Shown: positions 31,639-40,257 of the stretch, in pieces
How positions within the stretch are numbered: position 1 is the first letter of the stretch
Layout of the letters: each line of letters starts with the position of its first letter
Source: Flavobacterium gawalongense
Lineage (GTDB): Bacteria > Bacteroidota > Bacteroidia > Flavobacteriales > Flavobacteriaceae
Assembly (NCBI RefSeq): GCF_007097265.1
Contig: NZ_VJZP01000013.1
Span: 25,533-89,532 of the forward strand
DNA length: 64,000 bases
Reading direction: 5' to 3'
Position numbers and translations under genes: made by a program
The notes under the pieces: model-generated
What the model was told of the DNA's origin: nothing
The model's input: only the letters and a program-made list of their open reading frames with translations
The model's database searches: none

Positions 31639-33720
31639 ATGAATAAAATAATTTTTTATTTTCTCTTTATTTTTTGCCTGCAAACAGTTGCATCCGGACA
31701 AAGTGTCAAGATGGACAAGCTACTTTATGGAGTTGCTTATTATGATGAATATATGCCTTATGACCGATTGGATACCGATATTCTAATGATGAAAGAAGCC
31801 GGTATAAATGTGGTTCGTATTGCCGAATCAACTTGGAGTACGGTTGAACCGCAAGATGGTGTGTTCGATTTTACTCATACTGACCGAGTTCTAAATGCCA
31901 TGCACAAAGCCGGAATAAGCGTAATTGTTGGTACACCAACGTATGCAGTTCCTACTTGGCTAGTACGAAAATATCCGGATATATTAGCTATAACTCCAGA
32001 TGGTCCCAATAGATATGGAGCTCGTCAGAATATGGATATTTCCAATCCAAATTTTCGTAAACATGCTGAAATTGTAATTCGAAAAATTATGGAGCATGTA
32101 AAGGATCATCCCGCTATAATAGGCTACCAAGTAGATAATGAAACTAAAGCATACAATACTGCCGGTCCTGAAGTACAAAAACTTTTTGTGAAATACATGC
32201 AGGAAAAGTTTAAATCGCTGGATGTCATTAATAAAGAATTTGGTTTAGATTATTGGAGCAACCGCATCAATAACTGGAATGATTTTCCTTCAACAGTTGG
32301 AACAATAAATGCAAGTCTTGGTTCTGAATTTTCAAAATTTCAGCGTAAACTGGTAACGGATTATTTGACCTGGCAAGCATCAATAGTAAAAGAATACAAA
32401 CACCCGGAGCAGTTTGTGACACAAAACTTTGATTTAGACTGGAGAGGATATTCGTATGGCATTCAACCTGATGTAGATCACTTTGCCGCTGCAAAAGCAA
32501 TGGATATTGCAGGAGTGGATATTTACCATCCTACACAGGACAAACTCACCGGTATCGAAATCTCTCTTGGAGGTGATTTAACCCGTTCGATGAAAGGTGG
32601 AAAAAACTATCTGGTTCTTGAAACCGAAGCGCAAGGTTTTGCACAATGGGTTCCCTATACAGGACAATTAAGATTACAGGCTTTTAGCCATCTGGCATCT
32701 GGAGCAAATATGGTGGAGTATTGGCATTGGCATTCCATTCATAATTCTTTCGAAACGTATTGGAAAGGATTGCTCAGTCATGATTTTGAACCCAATCCAA
32801 CGTATAATGAAGCCAAAACTATTGGTAAGGATTTTGAAAGACTAAGTTCCCATTTAATTAATCTGAAAAAGAAAAATAAAGTAGCTGTTCTTTTTAGCAA
32901 TGAAGCATTAACTGCATTCAAGTGGTTTGGATTCGGCTGGGGATCTAAGGAAAGTTATAATGACATTCTTCGTCCTTTGTATGATGCCTTATATCGTATG
33001 AATGTTGGAGTAGATTTTGTTGATCCTTCAAGTAATAATTTAGAAGACTACAAATTGATTGTTGTTCCCGCTTTATATGCTGCACCAGATAGTTTATTGC
33101 AACGCTTAAATCGCTTTGTGAAAAATGGAGGCCATGTTGTTTATACTTTTAAAAGTGGATTTTCGGATCAAAATGTAAAAGTTAGAACATCTAAGCAACC
33201 TGGTATTATTGAGGAAGCCTGTGGTATTAGTTATAGTCAATTTACCATTCCTGAAAATGTTTCTTTGAAAGGGGATCCATATAATGTTGGTGTTGAAAAA
33301 AATAAAGTGAGCACATGGATGGAATTAATTACGCCTACTACAGCAAAAGTTTTAGCTTACTATGACCATCCGGTTTGGGGAAAATACGCAGCAATAACTG
33401 AAAACAGTTATGGCAAAGGTTTAGCAACTTATATTGGATGTTCGACAAGTACTGCCGTTACTGAAAAAATAGTAGAAGGCGCGCTAAAAAAAGCAGATTT
33501 GTGGGGATTAGACCAACAACTGTCTTTTCCTTTGATTACAAAGTCAGGAGTAAATGAAAAGGGTAAAACAATTCATTATTATTTTAATTACTCATCCGTT
33601 GCAAGCTCATTTAGTTACCCATACAAAGAGGGTAAAGAATTGCTTTCTTCGGAAAGTGTAATAAAAAACAAAGAGATTCAGATCGAACCGTGGGGATTAA
33701 AGATTATTGAAGAAAATTAA
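31639..33720 (+). CDS. GH42 family beta-galactosidase / arabinopyranosidase (copy 2)
   Basis: Exported glycosidase, 693 residues, signal peptide ending VASGQ (about residue 21). It aligns with copy 1 over its whole length (LLYGVAYYDEYMP, MMKEAGINVVRIAESTWS, RQNMDISNP), roughly half identical by eye. Catalytic residues are conserved: acid/base Glu168 in GYQVDNET, nucleophile Glu328 in YLVLETEAQ. Loop regions differ, for example FDLDWRGYSYGIQPD replaces FMPSVQDVDQ of copy 1, and this segment lines part of the active-site entrance in GH42. The pair therefore arose by duplication and probably differ in preference for linkage or sugar. It is the last gene before the terminator at 33764. Confidence 0.9.
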   Translation: MNKIIFYFLFIFCLQTVASGQSVKMDKLLYGVAYYDEYMPYDRLDTDILMMKEAGINVVRIAESTWSTVEPQDGVFDFTHTDRVLNAMHKAGISVIVGTPTYAVPTWLVRKYPDILAITPDGPNRYGARQNMDISNPNFRKHAEIVIRKIMEHVKDHPAIIGYQVDNETKAYNTAGPEVQKLFVKYMQEKFKSLDVINKEFGLDYWSNRINNWNDFPSTVGTINASLGSEFSKFQRKLVTDYLTWQASIVKEYKHPEQFVTQNFDLDWRGYSYGIQPDVDHFAAAKAMDIAGVDIYHPTQDKLTGIEISLGGDLTRSMKGGKNYLVLETEAQGFAQWVPYTGQLRLQAFSHLASGANMVEYWHWHSIHNSFETYWKGLLSHDFEPNPTYNEAKTIGKDFERLSSHLINLKKKNKVAVLFSNEALTAFKWFGFGWGSKESYNDILRPLYDALYRMNVGVDFVDPSSNNLEDYKLIVVPALYAAPDSLLQRLNRFVKNGGHVVYTFKSGFSDQNVKVRTSKQPGIIEEACGISYSQFTIPENVSLKGDPYNVGVEKNKVSTWMELITPTTAKVLAYYDHPVWGKYAAITENSYGKGLATYIGCSTSTAVTEKIVEGALKKADLWGLDQQLSFPLITKSGVNEKGKTIHYYFNYSSVASSFSYPYKEGKELLSSESVIKNKEIQIEPWGLKIIEEN

Positions 33721-33763
33721 TTCAGAATCATCTTTTAGATCAGATTTAAAACAAATAGTTTAT

Positions 33764-33798
33764 AGAGTTACAATTAACAAATTGTGACTCTTTTTTTT
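33764..33798 (+). terminator. Rho-independent terminator of the susC2-susD2-GH42-GH42 operon
   Basis: AGAGTTACAATT (33764-33775) pairs with AATTGTGACTCT (33780-33791) with one G-U type pair and a 4-nt loop, followed directly by eight T. Confidence 0.85.
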
Positions 33799-33880
33799 GG
33801 ATGTAATTGATATAAAAGGGTCTAAATCAGATTATGGATAAATTTTCTGGTGGGAAATTTGGCTATCTTGATAAAAAAGC

Positions 33881-33942
33881 AAACTATAAATAAGACTTTT
33901 TTAAAATACCGCTCTAATTTAAAGTTTAAAAGGTAAATATTT
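33881..33942 (+). repeat. Conserved upstream block, copy B (GH27)
   Basis: Matches 23962-24022 upstream of susC2 with scattered substitutions; core CGCTCT-ATTTA-AGTTTAAAA. It is about 110 bp upstream of the GH27 -7, closer than in copy A. Confidence 0.5.
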
Positions 33943-34029
33943 TGACATTTCTTTAATCATTAACAAAAGTTAGTTTTTCTATAAATATTTGTTTTCGGCC
34001 AAAAGTGTCGATTCTTTCAATAGATTAAT

Positions 34030-34081
34030 TTGTTTTTGTAATTTTTTTTTAATTACATTTACAAATGTAAAATAAACACTT
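34030..34081 (+). promoter_or_regulatory. GH27 promoter with AraR-type operator
   Basis: TTG (34030-34032), a 21-bp spacer, TACATTTA (34054-34061), one C, AAATGT-N7-ACACTT (34063-34081). From the -33 region to the operator it is nearly identical to the susC2 promoter, pointing to duplication of the promoter segment. Confidence 0.7.
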
Positions 34082-34198
34082 ATAAATAACTTTACATCAT
34101 ACTAAAAAATAAAAGTTCATCATAATATACATTGATTCCTTAAAACAACAAAATACACAAAGCGTTTCAAACAATTACAATCACAAAAAATCACACTA

Positions 34199-36043
34199 AT
34201 GACCCGATCTAAATTTAACAAAATAGCACTCTCTGTCTTATTGTTTTCCATATTCAACTATACTATTCAAGCCCAAACCAAAAAAGAATTTCATAGTTGG
34301 GCAGCAACTCCCCCTATGGGCTGGAACAGTTGGGATTGCTTTGGCCCCACAGTTACCGAGGCAGAAGTAAAAGCCAATGCGGATTATATGTCCAAATATT
34401 TGAAACCGTACGGATGGGATTATGTTGTGGTCGATATCAGATGGTATGTTGGGAATGACAAAGCCCACGGATACAATGAAAAAGACCCTGATTATGTCTT
34501 GGACCAATACGGCAGATTTATGCCCGCAGCAAACCGTTTCCCTTCTGCAGCGGGAGGAAAAGGTTTTAAACCATTGGCGGATTACCTTCATAAAAAGGGG
34601 TTGAAGTTTGGAATCCACATTATGCGCGGCATTCCCGTAATAGCGGTAAAACAAAACTTGCCCATTAAAGGCACAAATTTTACTGCCAAAGACATTTACT
34701 CGGATAAAGACCAATGCACTTGGTTGCGGGATATGTACACGGTAGTTCCAAGCAAGCCGGGCGCGCAAGAATATTACAATTCGCTTTTTGAACTTTATGC
34801 TTCTTGGGGACTTGATTTTGTCAAGATTGACGACCTTTCTTCACCAATTTATTTTGAAGGAGAAATCGACATGATTCGCAAAGCCATTGACCGCACGGGA
34901 CGTAAAATCGTATTGAGCACTTCTCCCGGAGAAACTCCAATTGCACACGCCGATCACGTTCAAAAAAACGCAAATATGTGGCGTACCGTTGGCGATTTTT
35001 GGGATAGCTGGGAACAATTAAAAGACCATTTTGAAGTGTTTGAGCGTTGGAACAAATGGCGTTCCTATGGTGCTTATCCCGATGGCGATATGTTGCCGCT
35101 TGGACGAATTGGGATCAGGGCAGAAAGAGGAGATCCTCGTATGACCGCTTTTACCAAGGACGAGCAATACACTCTAATGACCTTATGGAGTATTTTCAAA
35201 TCTCCGTTGATGTTTGGTGGGAATCTTCCGGACAATGATCCTTTCACACTTTCGTTGCTGACGAATAAAAATGTATTGAAAGTGCTGAACGAAAGCACGA
35301 ACAACAAACCGCTTTTTACGGATAAAGACAAAGCCGCTTGGATGGCTGACGAACCAAAAACAGGAGCTAAATACTTGGCGGTTTTCAATACAGCCGATCA
35401 AAAAATGGTATCCGAAGAAAAAGCAGTTTGGAACAGCGGATTAATCTCAAAAACAACTTCTGGTCAAAGTGCCACATTAGATATTGATATTTCTGGTGCT
35501 AAAAAACTATATTTAGTGGTAAATGATGGTGGTGACAAAACCGATTGGGATCACGCCAACTGGATTGAACCCACTTTATATAAAGGAAAAGACTCTCTTA
35601 AACTAACCAGTTTAAAGTGGAAAAAAGCAACATCGGGATGGGAAAAACCAAAGGTTAACCAAAGTGTTTCCGGCAATAGTCTCACAACAAATAAAATTAA
35701 ATATGAAAATGGCATCGGTACACATTCCAATTCAATTATAGAATTTGACATACCTGAAGGCTATACTCGTTTTAAAGCACTTGTTGGATTGGATGAAGCT
35801 TGTATCACTCAAAATACTGGCGCTACAGTTAAATTTTTTGTATTTACCCAAAACCCTTCAGGGCCTCCACCTCCACCGAGTGTAAAAATTCCGATAAATT
35901 TGAAAAACATAGGACTTTCGGAAAGCTATTTAATCACCGATTTATGGTCAGGAAAAGTACTAGGTAAATATTCCGGAGAATTTGCTCCTGAAATCAATTC
36001 GCATGGAGCCGGCTTGTATAAAATGATTAAAGTGTCGAAATAG
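34199..36043 (+). CDS. GH27 glycosidase, predicted beta-L-arabinopyranosidase, with NPCBM-like domain
   Basis: Exported enzyme of 614 residues, signal peptide ending TIQAQ (about residue 26). The GH27 barrel begins ATPPMGWNSWDCF (36-48). Nucleophile Asp211 is in VKIDDL and acid/base Asp266 in WRTVGDFWDSW. The galactose-recognition pair of alpha-galactosidases (DDCW) reads Asp79-Ile80 in VVVDIRW. Ile at this position is the known hallmark of GH27 beta-L-arabinopyranosidases (Streptomyces avermitilis, Geobacillus stearothermophilus), because it removes the residue that holds the C6 hydroxyl. An NPCBM-like segment (about 425-565, KYENGIGTHSNSIIEFDIP) interrupts the C-terminal beta domain, which resumes as DLWSGKVLG. 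The AraR-type operator upstream agrees with arabinose as product. Alpha-galactosidase remains an alternative. Confidence 0.85.
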   Translation: MTRSKFNKIALSVLLFSIFNYTIQAQTKKEFHSWAATPPMGWNSWDCFGPTVTEAEVKANADYMSKYLKPYGWDYVVVDIRWYVGNDKAHGYNEKDPDYVLDQYGRFMPAANRFPSAAGGKGFKPLADYLHKKGLKFGIHIMRGIPVIAVKQNLPIKGTNFTAKDIYSDKDQCTWLRDMYTVVPSKPGAQEYYNSLFELYASWGLDFVKIDDLSSPIYFEGEIDMIRKAIDRTGRKIVLSTSPGETPIAHADHVQKNANMWRTVGDFWDSWEQLKDHFEVFERWNKWRSYGAYPDGDMLPLGRIGIRAERGDPRMTAFTKDEQYTLMTLWSIFKSPLMFGGNLPDNDPFTLSLLTNKNVLKVLNESTNNKPLFTDKDKAAWMADEPKTGAKYLAVFNTADQKMVSEEKAVWNSGLISKTTSGQSATLDIDISGAKKLYLVVNDGGDKTDWDHANWIEPTLYKGKDSLKLTSLKWKKATSGWEKPKVNQSVSGNSLTTNKIKYENGIGTHSNSIIEFDIPEGYTRFKALVGLDEACITQNTGATVKFFVFTQNPSGPPPPPSVKIPINLKNIGLSESYLITDLWSGKVLGKYSGEFAPEINSHGAGLYKMIKVSK

Positions 36044-36144
36044 CTATTTTTTGTAGTTTCGTCTTAACTATCATATTCATGGATTTAATTACTTATTATG
36101 GAGCATAAATCTCTCTTGGAATTTAGAACACACTAATAGAAATT

Positions 36145-39100
36145 ATGAATAGCTATTTTCGTCGTTATATTTTACTTGGGTTGTTTTTATGTTTTTGTTT
36201 ACGTACAACTGCACAGCAGCACTTTGTATTTACATCTATCGATTGTAAAAATGGCCTTTCAGAAAATAGGGTACGCAATATTCTGCAGCTTCAAGATGGA
36301 CGAATGGTTATTACCACCGAGGGAGTGACCAATATTTATGATGGAACTTCCTTTAGATATCTACATCTGAAGGGAAATAATATTTCTCGATTAACAGCCT
36401 ATACAGGGTTTCACCATGGCTATGTGGACAAAGAATATGTGTGGATAAAAGACAAAGGAAAGTTGATGCTTATTGACATTAAGCAGGAGCGTTTTGTGTT
36501 GAATCCGGAAAGTGTATTAGCTTCCATGGATATTCACGAGCCAATTGCTGACTTTTTTCTTGATACTTATCAGAATTATTGGGTGCTCACTTCTTCAGAC
36601 AAGCTGTTAATTAGGGATGCTCAAAAAGGGAAAACTTCTGTTTTTCGTGAGCATGTTTCTACTTCCAACGGAATAAAAGACCAACTTTACGATATAGCCG
36701 TCATCCAGCAACAGGTTTTTCTGTTTTATCGGTTTGGATTAATAGTTTGCTACGATTTGAATACGGGTAAAGAGTTGTATAAAACAAGTTCTTTGTCAAA
36801 AAAAGATCAAATGCGATATGACCGCACGCTTATGGTTGTTCAGTCGAAAAATTCCCTATATCAGATACGAAACGGGGCAAGCGGTGTCATGTTGGCTTAT
36901 GATATTCAAAAAAAAACCTACACAACCCTGCTTCAAACGGACTATTGGCTCAATACGATTTCTGTTGATAGTAAAGGCAATTTATGGGTAAGTTGTGCCA
37001 TGGGATTGTGGTTTATTGATAAGACCCTGAAACAAAAACAATTTATTTCATCGTTTAAGTTGGTTGATGGAGCTGAAGTAAATACCGAAGCAAGTACGCT
37101 TTATAATGATTCGCAAGGCGGACTCTGGATTGGTACATTCAATCATGGGTTGTTGTATTACCATCCCGACCGATTTAAATTTAAGAATGTAGGGAAAACG
37201 TTTTTCGGAACGCAGGCGAAAGATATTGATGTAACCTGTTTTGAGAAAACGGAACAGCAGACAATTCTGGTTGGAACAAAAAATGGGGTGTACAGCTATT
37301 CACCGGAAACTTCGAAACTCTCCATTTTTCCCGAATTACCAGCCGATGTTGATTGTATTTCGATGACAAAAGATTCCCAAAATCGAATATGGATATGCAC
37401 TTGGAATAAAGGAGTGTATTGTTTCCAAAACAATCAGATTAAACATGTGGATCAGCTCGCTGGAAATTGCCGTTACATTGTGGAGAATCCAGATGGGCAG
37501 TTGTTAGTCGCAACATCAGAAGGATTAGCTGTTTTTAATCCTGCGAATGGAGTGTTTCAGCAACTGCAATTAGCATTGAACGGAGAACCATTACATTCTG
37601 TTTCTCAATTGATTCTTTTTGATAAGCAGTCTTTTATGGGAAGAAGTAACGCTGGATTGTTTGTTTATAATTATAAAAAAAATACTATCAGTCAACCTCT
37701 GAAAGAACTCCTGAAGAATGAAAACCAACAATATACCAGTGTTTTTAAGGACAGGCGCGGTATTGTGTGGATTGGGACTCAAGATGGATTAAGTGTTTGG
37801 CAGCCGTCAAAGGCAGAACTGCATACGCTTTTTACAGATGACGGTTTGGTGAATAACAGCATTAAAGGAATTGTAGAAGACAGGCAAGGATTGATATGGG
37901 TTACAACCTCGGGAGGTGTTTCCCGTATTGCGGTGAATACGAAAGGAAAACAGCTTCGTTTTTCTATTGCTAATTTCAATCATTATGATGGGGTGATTGA
38001 AAATGAATTTACTCCTTCCGCTACTTTTGCATCCGATAAGGGACAGCTGTTGATGGGTGGTGTGAATGGATTTAATAGCATTGACCTGCACAAGCCTTGG
38101 TCATTTAAACGATTGCAAAAACCATTGTTTACCGGTTTAATGCTTTTCGGAGCTAAAGTGAAGCCGGGCGAATCGTATGATGGCAATGTCATATTGAAAA
38201 ATGCAATCGCTGCAACAAATCGGTTAGAGCTAAATTACAATCAGAATTTTATAAATGTTGACTTTTCGGCACTTAATTATGTCAATCCCATCCAGACTTA
38301 TTACCGCTATCGTCTGGAGGGTGTTGATGATAATTGGCGCGAAATAGTTGCCCAGAATGGCACGGGCAGTGCTTCGTATACCAACTTGGCTCCGGGAACT
38401 TATGTGCTGAAAGTTAAGGCAGCCAGCAATAGTAGAGAATGGTCGAATGAATATGCCGAAATCAGTATTGTAGTTAACCCGCCATTCTGGAGAGCTCCAA
38501 TAGCTTATGTTTTGTATCTGGCAATCGCCTTGCTGTTGCTTTATTTGTCGCTGACGTATTATAAACGATGGACAAATCAGCAATTGGTGCGAAAGAATGA
38601 AGAAAAGCTGAATCAAATGAAGTTTAGTTTCTTTACGAATGTCAGCCATGAATTCCGTACACCGCTTACCTTGATTATTACACCGCTTGAATCGATATTG
38701 AAAGAAATAAAAGAAACTGCCATAGAATCAAGAATTCGGTTGGTTTACCGTCATGCACTAAACTTGCAGCATTTGGTCAATCAGTTGTTGGATTTCCGAC
38801 GGTTGGAAATTTCTGGTGAGAAACTGAATCTGACTTTTGGCGATTTAGTGGATTTTGTAAAGCAGTTCGAAGACTTATTTGGCAAACTGGCCCAAGAAAA
38901 ACGGATTGATTTTTCGATACAATCCGAAAAGCTGGAGTTATTCATGTATTTTGATAATGATAAATTGTACAAGGTAATCAATAACCTGTTGTCGAATTCT
39001 TTTAAGTTTACTCCATCAGGAGGAACTATTGTGATACGACTCTCGCAAGAAATAGGGAATCAAAATTTAGATATTGTTCAGCTTGAGGTTATCGATACGG

Positions 39101-40146
39101 GTTCGGGAATCTCTGAAAAAGATTTGCCGAATGTGTTCAATCGTTTTTATCAGGCTTCAACAACTCAGGGAGGAAGTGGTATTGGTTTACATCTGGTGAA
39201 AGAGTATGTGGCATTGCATTCGGGAGAAATAGTTGTGGAGAGTGAACCCAATATAAAAACAGTATTCGTCGTTAAAATTCCAATAAATCTTGCTCCTCAA
39301 AAAACAGATTCTGAAACTCTTGTTGCTGTTCCTGAAGACACAATCGATAATCAGTTAATGACAGCAACATCAAAAAAAGAGACACTTTTGGTTGTTGAAG
39401 ATAATGATGATTTGAGACGTTTTTTGGTAACGGAGTTATCCCATAAATATGAAGTTTATGAAGCTCCAGATGGCGAAGAAGGAGAGGTTTTGGCTTTGTC
39501 AAAATTTCCCGATTTGATAATAAGCGATGTGATGATGCCCAAAGTCGATGGATTTGAATTATGTAAACGCATAAAATCGAACGTACAGACGTCGCATATT
39601 CCGGTGATATTATTGACAGCTCGCACATCCGAAGAGCTCAAAATGACAGGTTATCAATCGGGAGCTGATGAATATTTGGCTAAACCGTTTAATTTGGAAA
39701 TACTGTTGCTTCGAATTGATAAACTTATTGCACAAAAAAAACAACGGCAATCAGCCTTTTCGAAAAAATTGGAGGTGAATCCAAAAGAGATTACCATCAC
39801 CTCGATTGACGAACAGTTGATACAAAAGGCACTTGCCTGCATGGAAGAAAATATGGATAATCCGGATTATTCTGTTCAGCAGTTTAGTCAGGATTTAGGA
39901 ATGGATCGAACGGTATTGTATAAAAAAATGCAGTCCATAACAGGACTTGCCCCTTCAGAATTTATTCGTTCCATTCGGTTGAAACGTGCCGCGCAACTTT
40001 TAATTCAGGGGCAATATCCCGTAGCCGAAGTAGCCGAAAAAGTGGGTTTTAATACCCAAAAATATTTCAGAAAATATTTTAAAGAAGCTTTTGAAGTCAC
40101 TCCGTCAAAGTATGCTCAAAATGGGCGAAATGCTGATAATGAGTAA
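36145..40146 (+). CDS. Hybrid two-component system sensor/regulator (HTCS)
   Basis: Inner-membrane regulator combining sensor and response regulator in 1333 residues. After a signal peptide (ending TTAQ) come two Reg_prop-type seven-bladed beta-propellers (about 25-680; repeats such as DSQGGLWIGTFNHGLLYY), a Y_Y_Y domain (about 700-780), one transmembrane helix (about 785-806), HisKA with His835 in NVSHEFRTPLT, HATPase (DTGSGISEKDL, GGSGIGLHLVKEY), a receiver domain with Asp1128 in IISDVMMPK, and an AraC-type DNA-binding domain at the end (FSQDLGMDRTVLYKKM, VAEVAEKVGF). HTCS proteins bind a specific oligosaccharide in the periplasm and activate nearby glycan-utilisation genes. It lies between GH27 and GH31 genes on the same strand. 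Confidence 0.95.
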   Translation: MNSYFRRYILLGLFLCFCLRTTAQQHFVFTSIDCKNGLSENRVRNILQLQDGRMVITTEGVTNIYDGTSFRYLHLKGNNISRLTAYTGFHHGYVDKEYVWIKDKGKLMLIDIKQERFVLNPESVLASMDIHEPIADFFLDTYQNYWVLTSSDKLLIRDAQKGKTSVFREHVSTSNGIKDQLYDIAVIQQQVFLFYRFGLIVCYDLNTGKELYKTSSLSKKDQMRYDRTLMVVQSKNSLYQIRNGASGVMLAYDIQKKTYTTLLQTDYWLNTISVDSKGNLWVSCAMGLWFIDKTLKQKQFISSFKLVDGAEVNTEASTLYNDSQGGLWIGTFNHGLLYYHPDRFKFKNVGKTFFGTQAKDIDVTCFEKTEQQTILVGTKNGVYSYSPETSKLSIFPELPADVDCISMTKDSQNRIWICTWNKGVYCFQNNQIKHVDQLAGNCRYIVENPDGQLLVATSEGLAVFNPANGVFQQLQLALNGEPLHSVSQLILFDKQSFMGRSNAGLFVYNYKKNTISQPLKELLKNENQQYTSVFKDRRGIVWIGTQDGLSVWQPSKAELHTLFTDDGLVNNSIKGIVEDRQGLIWVTTSGGVSRIAVNTKGKQLRFSIANFNHYDGVIENEFTPSATFASDKGQLLMGGVNGFNSIDLHKPWSFKRLQKPLFTGLMLFGAKVKPGESYDGNVILKNAIAATNRLELNYNQNFINVDFSALNYVNPIQTYYRYRLEGVDDNWREIVAQNGTGSASYTNLAPGTYVLKVKAASNSREWSNEYAEISIVVNPPFWRAPIAYVLYLAIALLLLYLSLTYYKRWTNQQLVRKNEEKLNQMKFSFFTNVSHEFRTPLTLIITPLESILKEIKETAIESRIRLVYRHALNLQHLVNQLLDFRRLEISGEKLNLTFGDLVDFVKQFEDLFGKLAQEKRIDFSIQSEKLELFMYFDNDKLYKVINNLLSNSFKFTPSGGTIVIRLSQEIGNQNLDIVQLEVIDTGSGISEKDLPNVFNRFYQASTTQGGSGIGLHLVKEYVALHSGEIVVESEPNIKTVFVVKIPINLAPQKTDSETLVAVPEDTIDNQLMTATSKKETLLVVEDNDDLRRFLVTELSHKYEVYEAPDGEEGEVLALSKFPDLIISDVMMPKVDGFELCKRIKSNVQTSHIPVILLTARTSEELKMTGYQSGADEYLAKPFNLEILLLRIDKLIAQKKQRQSAFSKKLEVNPKEITITSIDEQLIQKALACMEENMDNPDYSVQQFSQDLGMDRTVLYKKMQSITGLAPSEFIRSIRLKRAAQLLIQGQYPVAEVAEKVGFNTQKYFRKYFKEAFEVTPSKYAQNGRNADNE

Positions 40147-40199
40147 TTGTGAACGAATAAACAACTAGGTGTACCTGTAAAAACAACATATCGTACCCA

Positions 40200-40227
40200 T
40201 TCACTTAAGCGAATATAAATAGCTTTG
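40200..40227 (+). promoter_or_regulatory. Candidate promoter/palindrome upstream of GH31
   Basis: TAGCTTTG (40220-40227) fits TAnnTTTG, but no TTG is correctly spaced. Immediately upstream is a near-perfect 14-bp palindrome, TTCACTTAAGCGAA (40200-40213), in the place of the -33 element, which would suit an activator-dependent promoter. Confidence 0.35.
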
Positions 40228-40257
40228 GTTGATATTGATTAACTTAAATTAAACCAA

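Larger units (their letters stand above)
33721..34198. other. Upstream region of the GH27 gene (478 bp)
   Basis: Contains, in order, the terminator of the susC2 operon (33764-33798), the conserved block copy B (33881-33942), the promoter and AraR-type operator (34030-34081) and a leader of about 117 bp. No coding frame is seen. Confidence 0.65.

Noticed and set aside
37779..38649. Several overlapping minus-strand frames within the HTCS region
   Set aside because: They are antisense to a continuous 1333-codon gene with all expected domains and contain no recognisable features.
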